NCBI GenBank assembly: GCA_002179805.1
Contig: NAVB01000487.1
Coordinates: 1 to 64,000, forward strand
Origin: Acanthamoeba lenticulata
Lineage: Eukaryota; Discosea; Longamoebia; Acanthamoebidae
Reading direction: 5' to 3'
Length of the DNA: 64,000 bases
Part shown: piece by piece, positions 61,546 to 64,000 of the stretch
Layout of the letters: the number at the start of each line of letters is the position of its first letter
Numbering within the stretch: the first letter of the stretch is position 1
The notes under the pieces: generated by a model
Seen by the model: only the letters and a program-made list of their open reading frames with translations
What the model was told of the DNA's origin: nothing
Databases searched by the model: none
Translations under genes and position numbers: made by a program

Positions 61546-62821
61546 CAGCACACATAGCACCATCAAGTCCCATTGCACAGCAGCTAGGCGGGGACATGGT
61601 AGCAATAGAGGTCAGCAAGTGGGTGCAGCTGGTTGAAAGCAGCCCATGCTCTTCAGTGAGGTGCCCAGGGCAGCTTACCGTTGTTCAAGGCTCACGAGTA
61701 GGTCTCGTGTGTACACTGGTGACTGAATGCTCGAAATGCACACGAAAGGCCAAGCACTCAACTGTCCCTACTACCACCATTCGCCGACCTGGTGTAACAT
61801 GAGGGAGAGCACCATTAGCCTTCAATCTTGAAGCAGTCGCAGCGGAAGTACTCAATGGAGGGCGACACATGAAGCACACACATCAGCAGTGGTCATGACG
61901 CCAGGTGGGACTCTGTACAGCAACTTGGCAAGCCATGGAGGGTTGTGTGCTTGTCCAAGTGAAGGCAGTGGCCAAGCGCTCGTGTGAGGAGTTAGTTGCC
62001 TCATATCTCAAGAAGAAGCCTGAGGATGTGCACCTTGTGCTGTGTGGCGACTTCGGCTGGTCCCAACGGCGGAGTGCGAGCGCAGGTGTCTACGTCCTCA
62101 TTGATGCTAGCATTGGAAAGGTCCTCCATCAAATCATCCTCACCAAGCGCTGCACACGTAAGATCTGTGGGAGAGAGGTCATAATAAGAAAGGGCAACTA
62201 CTTCGGCACATCGAAGGGAATGGAGGGAGAAGCATTCCGCCGCATGCTCAATTGGCTTGAGGAAAAGAAGCTGATGCTGTACTTTAAGGTCATGGTCTGT
62301 GATCAAGACAGCTCTGTCCTTCGCCAGCTGCGGGAGGACCTGTGAACAAAGCACGTGCTTGTCAAGCACGATCCTGGCCACACAAAGAAGAACTTCGTCA
62401 ATGACCTCAAAAAGGTGTTTGGGCTCAGCAAGAGATACAAGTACCTTGCTGAACGGATTGGCCGGTGGTTCATGCGATGCCTGAAGGAGGCACAGGCCTT
62501 TGTGGAACAACGCACCTATGACACCAAAGAAGCGAAGGATGCAGCTCGGCTGGCTGAGTTCTGTCATCGCATGAACTGCGCCTGCACGCACTACTTCAGC
62601 TTGCTCTGCTCTCTTGGGTGCCCCTGCTACACGCCAAAGGACACTGGAGTTCAGTTCCAGGCGGGAGCTGAAGAGGAGGAGGAGTCAAGTGAAAACAATG
62701 AGGACAGCAGCATGCACCTTGATGACGGTGAGGTGAGCAAGGAGCTTGAGGATTATGAAGTGTCCGACAATGATGAAGGGCTGGATGATGATGATGAAGA
62801 GTCAGATGATGAGTGGCTCTA

Positions 62822-63244
62822 CATGACGACCGCCATGACCGCCGTGACTGCCATGACTGCCATGACCAGCACGACCGCCGTGATCGCCGCGACCACTGCG
62901 ACTGCCTCGACTGCCGCAACTGCCACGACCGCCGCGACTGCCGCAACCGCTGCGACCACTGCGACTGCCGCGACCGCTGCAACTGCCTCGACCGCTGCAA
63001 CTGCCTCGACCGCCGCGACTGCTGCGATTGCCTCAACCGCCGCAACTGCGTTGACTGCCATGACTGCCGCGACCGCCGCGACCGCCGCAACTGCCGCGAC
63101 CGCCGCAACTGCCGCGACTGCCACGACCGCCGCAACTGCCGCAACTGCCGTGACCGCCGCAACTGCCGCGACCGCCGCAACTGCCGCGACCGCCGCAACT
63201 GCCTCAACTGCTGTGACTGCCGCGACCACTGCAGCCACCACAAC
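62822..63244. repeat. 9-nt-period degenerate array, copy 2
   Basis: Same nonamer family as copy 1, encoding (Ala/Thr/Val) in the transposase frame (TAATAATAATAAT-type). It sits between the acidic stretch (ESDDE) and the F-box-like insert. Confidence 0.8.
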
Positions 63245-63260
63245 CACCAATGGACCAATA

Positions 63261-63345
63261 TCAATCTTCTCGTTGCCAAATGAGATGCTCTTGCACATCA
63301 TGAAGAAGCTGACCATGCCGCAAGACTCCTTCAACTTTGCGTCCA
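63261..63345 (+). other. F-box-like segment inside the transposase frame
   Basis: Reads IFSLPNEMLLHIMKKLTMPQ then DSFNFASTHRHFWAIFCDKS. This LP.E.L..I...L...D..N..ST...W... pattern is an F-box. It lies in frame between the 9-nt array and the transposase C-terminal part. It could be a gene capture, a Skp1-hijacking adaptation, or chance similarity. Confidence 0.5.
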
Positions 63346-63611
63346 CGCATCGTCACTTCTGGGCCATCTTCTGTGACAAGTCATTCGCTCTTGACCATAT
63401 CTTCGTGCTTGCCAAGAAGAATTACCTGCGCCAGACAACTGAGGATGACCATGTGGTGGCGACAGCTGCCATTGCTTGCATTGATCGCATCATTGAGCGT
63501 GCCAGAGAGTTCGTGCACCTGTACAACACCTGCGGTAATGAAAACATCAACCACTGCTGCACTTCTGACCTCCCCAAGTCAGTCTTCTTCGGTGCAACAT
63601 ACACATGCTGA

Positions 63612-64000
63612 GTGTGGCTCTCTGTCCTTCGGTGGAATCTTGATGGTCCTGGTGCCGCACAGGCTGCTGTCTGGCGTGAGCTCGGCCTTCTGGTCACATC
63701 GATTCTGCAGACACGGTGGGACGAAATGGACAAGCAGCTGCACATTGCACGGAAGCGTCAATCATCCCAAACAGCACACGCATGCACTCTTGAGTTGAAC
63801 AAGCAGAATGGCAAGCTGCGGCAAGAAGAGTGCACAGCATCAAAGGTGAGGCGCGATGAGTACCGTTCTGGTCCAGACAAGACAGCTTTCCCATTGGAGT
63901 CTTCATCTACCCCTCGTCGCTGCCACCACCAGCCTGCCCCAGACCCTGCTGCACTCACCGCAGCCACTGCAGTCACAATGCAGGGTAAAGGGTTAATAGC
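63612..64000 (+). pseudogene. C-terminal transposase segment after the fourth TGA, running off the window
   Basis: Continues in the same frame with VWLSVLRWNLDGPG, GLLVTSILQTRWDEMDKQLH and KVRRDEYRSG, features of the Mutator-like C-terminal region (wN.G...vl.elG......D...i). The end is not in the window. Confidence 0.55.

Larger units (their letters stand above)
61044..64000 (+). mobile_element. Mutator-like (DDE) transposase pseudogene with in-frame TGA codons only, 3' partial
   Basis: A single reading frame of about 2.95 kb is broken only by TGA at 61800-61802, 61896-61898, 62343-62345 and 63609-63611; no TAA or TAG occurs in it up to the window edge. Conserved pieces in order: PLAFNLEAVAAEVLNGG; LCGDFGWSQRR (first catalytic Asp, about 62042); KGMEGEAFRRML; MVCDQDSSVLRQL (second Asp); HDPGHTKKNFVNDLK (about 62363); IDRIIERAREFVHLY; NENINHCCTSDLPKSVFFGA (about 63534); and WNLDGPGAAQAAVWREL then TRWDEMDKQL. 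These match Mutator-like transposases, in particular the D.nH.KK and NE.N...PK...G motifs. Low-complexity arrays and an F-box-like insert are also in frame. The element is decayed or uses stop readthrough; terminal inverted repeats are not identified. Confidence 0.72.

Noticed and set aside
60890..61618. Long - strand frames rich in Ala-Val or Arg-Gln-Ser
   Set aside because: They are by-products of the stop-free 9-nt array; the + strand Thr/Ala frame continues into conserved transposase motifs.
61083..63244. Arrays as CRISPR or as tRNA clusters
   Set aside because: Period is 9 nt with no spacers, the organism is eukaryotic, and no cloverleaf can be drawn.
62596..63346. Long - strand frames over the second array (VAAVAAV and RQSRQLRRS types)
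   Set aside because: Same explanation as for the first array: repeat units lack stops in most frames.

Overview
This window is nuclear DNA of a free-living amoebozoan, most likely Acanthamoeba or a close relative (inferred from content; no rRNA or other marker is present). The evidence is: GC-rich coding sequence cut by many short GT-AG introns, often with GTACGT or GTGCGT donors; AT-rich introns and short intergenic gaps; TKL, YAK1-type and hybrid histidine kinases together; and F-box proteins built of repeats ending NGCPWD, a family common in Acanthamoeba and its giant viruses. TAA, TAG and TGA all end ordinary genes here.

1-8.6 kb (mostly + strand): a partial TKL kinase, a decayed F-box/CPWD pseudogene (-), a Cys-type glutathione peroxidase, a membrane hybrid histidine kinase and a bacterial-looking pyrimidine-dimer-glycosylase-like protein with a long charged tail. 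8.8-19.6 kb (- strand): a PX-C2-C2-LCAT-type lipase and a YAK1/DYRK kinase with a very long low-complexity tail. 20-28.4 kb: proteasome ATPase Rpt2 (+), a secreted type I membrane protein (-), a secreted LCAT/lysosomal-phospholipase-like enzyme (+) and a polyQ-HAT/TPR repeat protein (+).

28.6-34.4 kb is a disturbed block. It holds a transglutaminase-elicitor-like gene with a broken CUB-like end, an internally deleted Ty1/copia element with both LTRs, target-site duplication and a half-tRNA primer site, a second partial copy of the CUB exon, and a ZZ-finger F-box gene whose 3' end runs into that copy. 34.4-42 kb: a BRO1-domain protein, a CobW-type GTPase, a small probable mitochondrial protein, Rpb8 and a SOSS-B-like ssDNA-binding protein. 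42.3-50.8 kb: the proteasome scaffold Ecm29.

50.9-54 kb: a frameshifted F-box/CPWD-repeat gene, an NHL-repeat scrap and an intronless gene with a PD-(D/E)XK-like signature. 54-60.4 kb (- strand): splicing factor SF3B4 and WDR11. 60.4 kb to the end: a foldback repeat and a Mutator-like transposase frame of almost 3 kb, interrupted only by TGA codons and carrying 9-nt-period arrays and an F-box-like insert.

Most genes are unrelated housekeeping functions. Themes that recur are proteasome and ubiquitin (Rpt2, Ecm29, several F-box genes), LCAT-family lipid enzymes (two) and phospho-signalling (three kinases).
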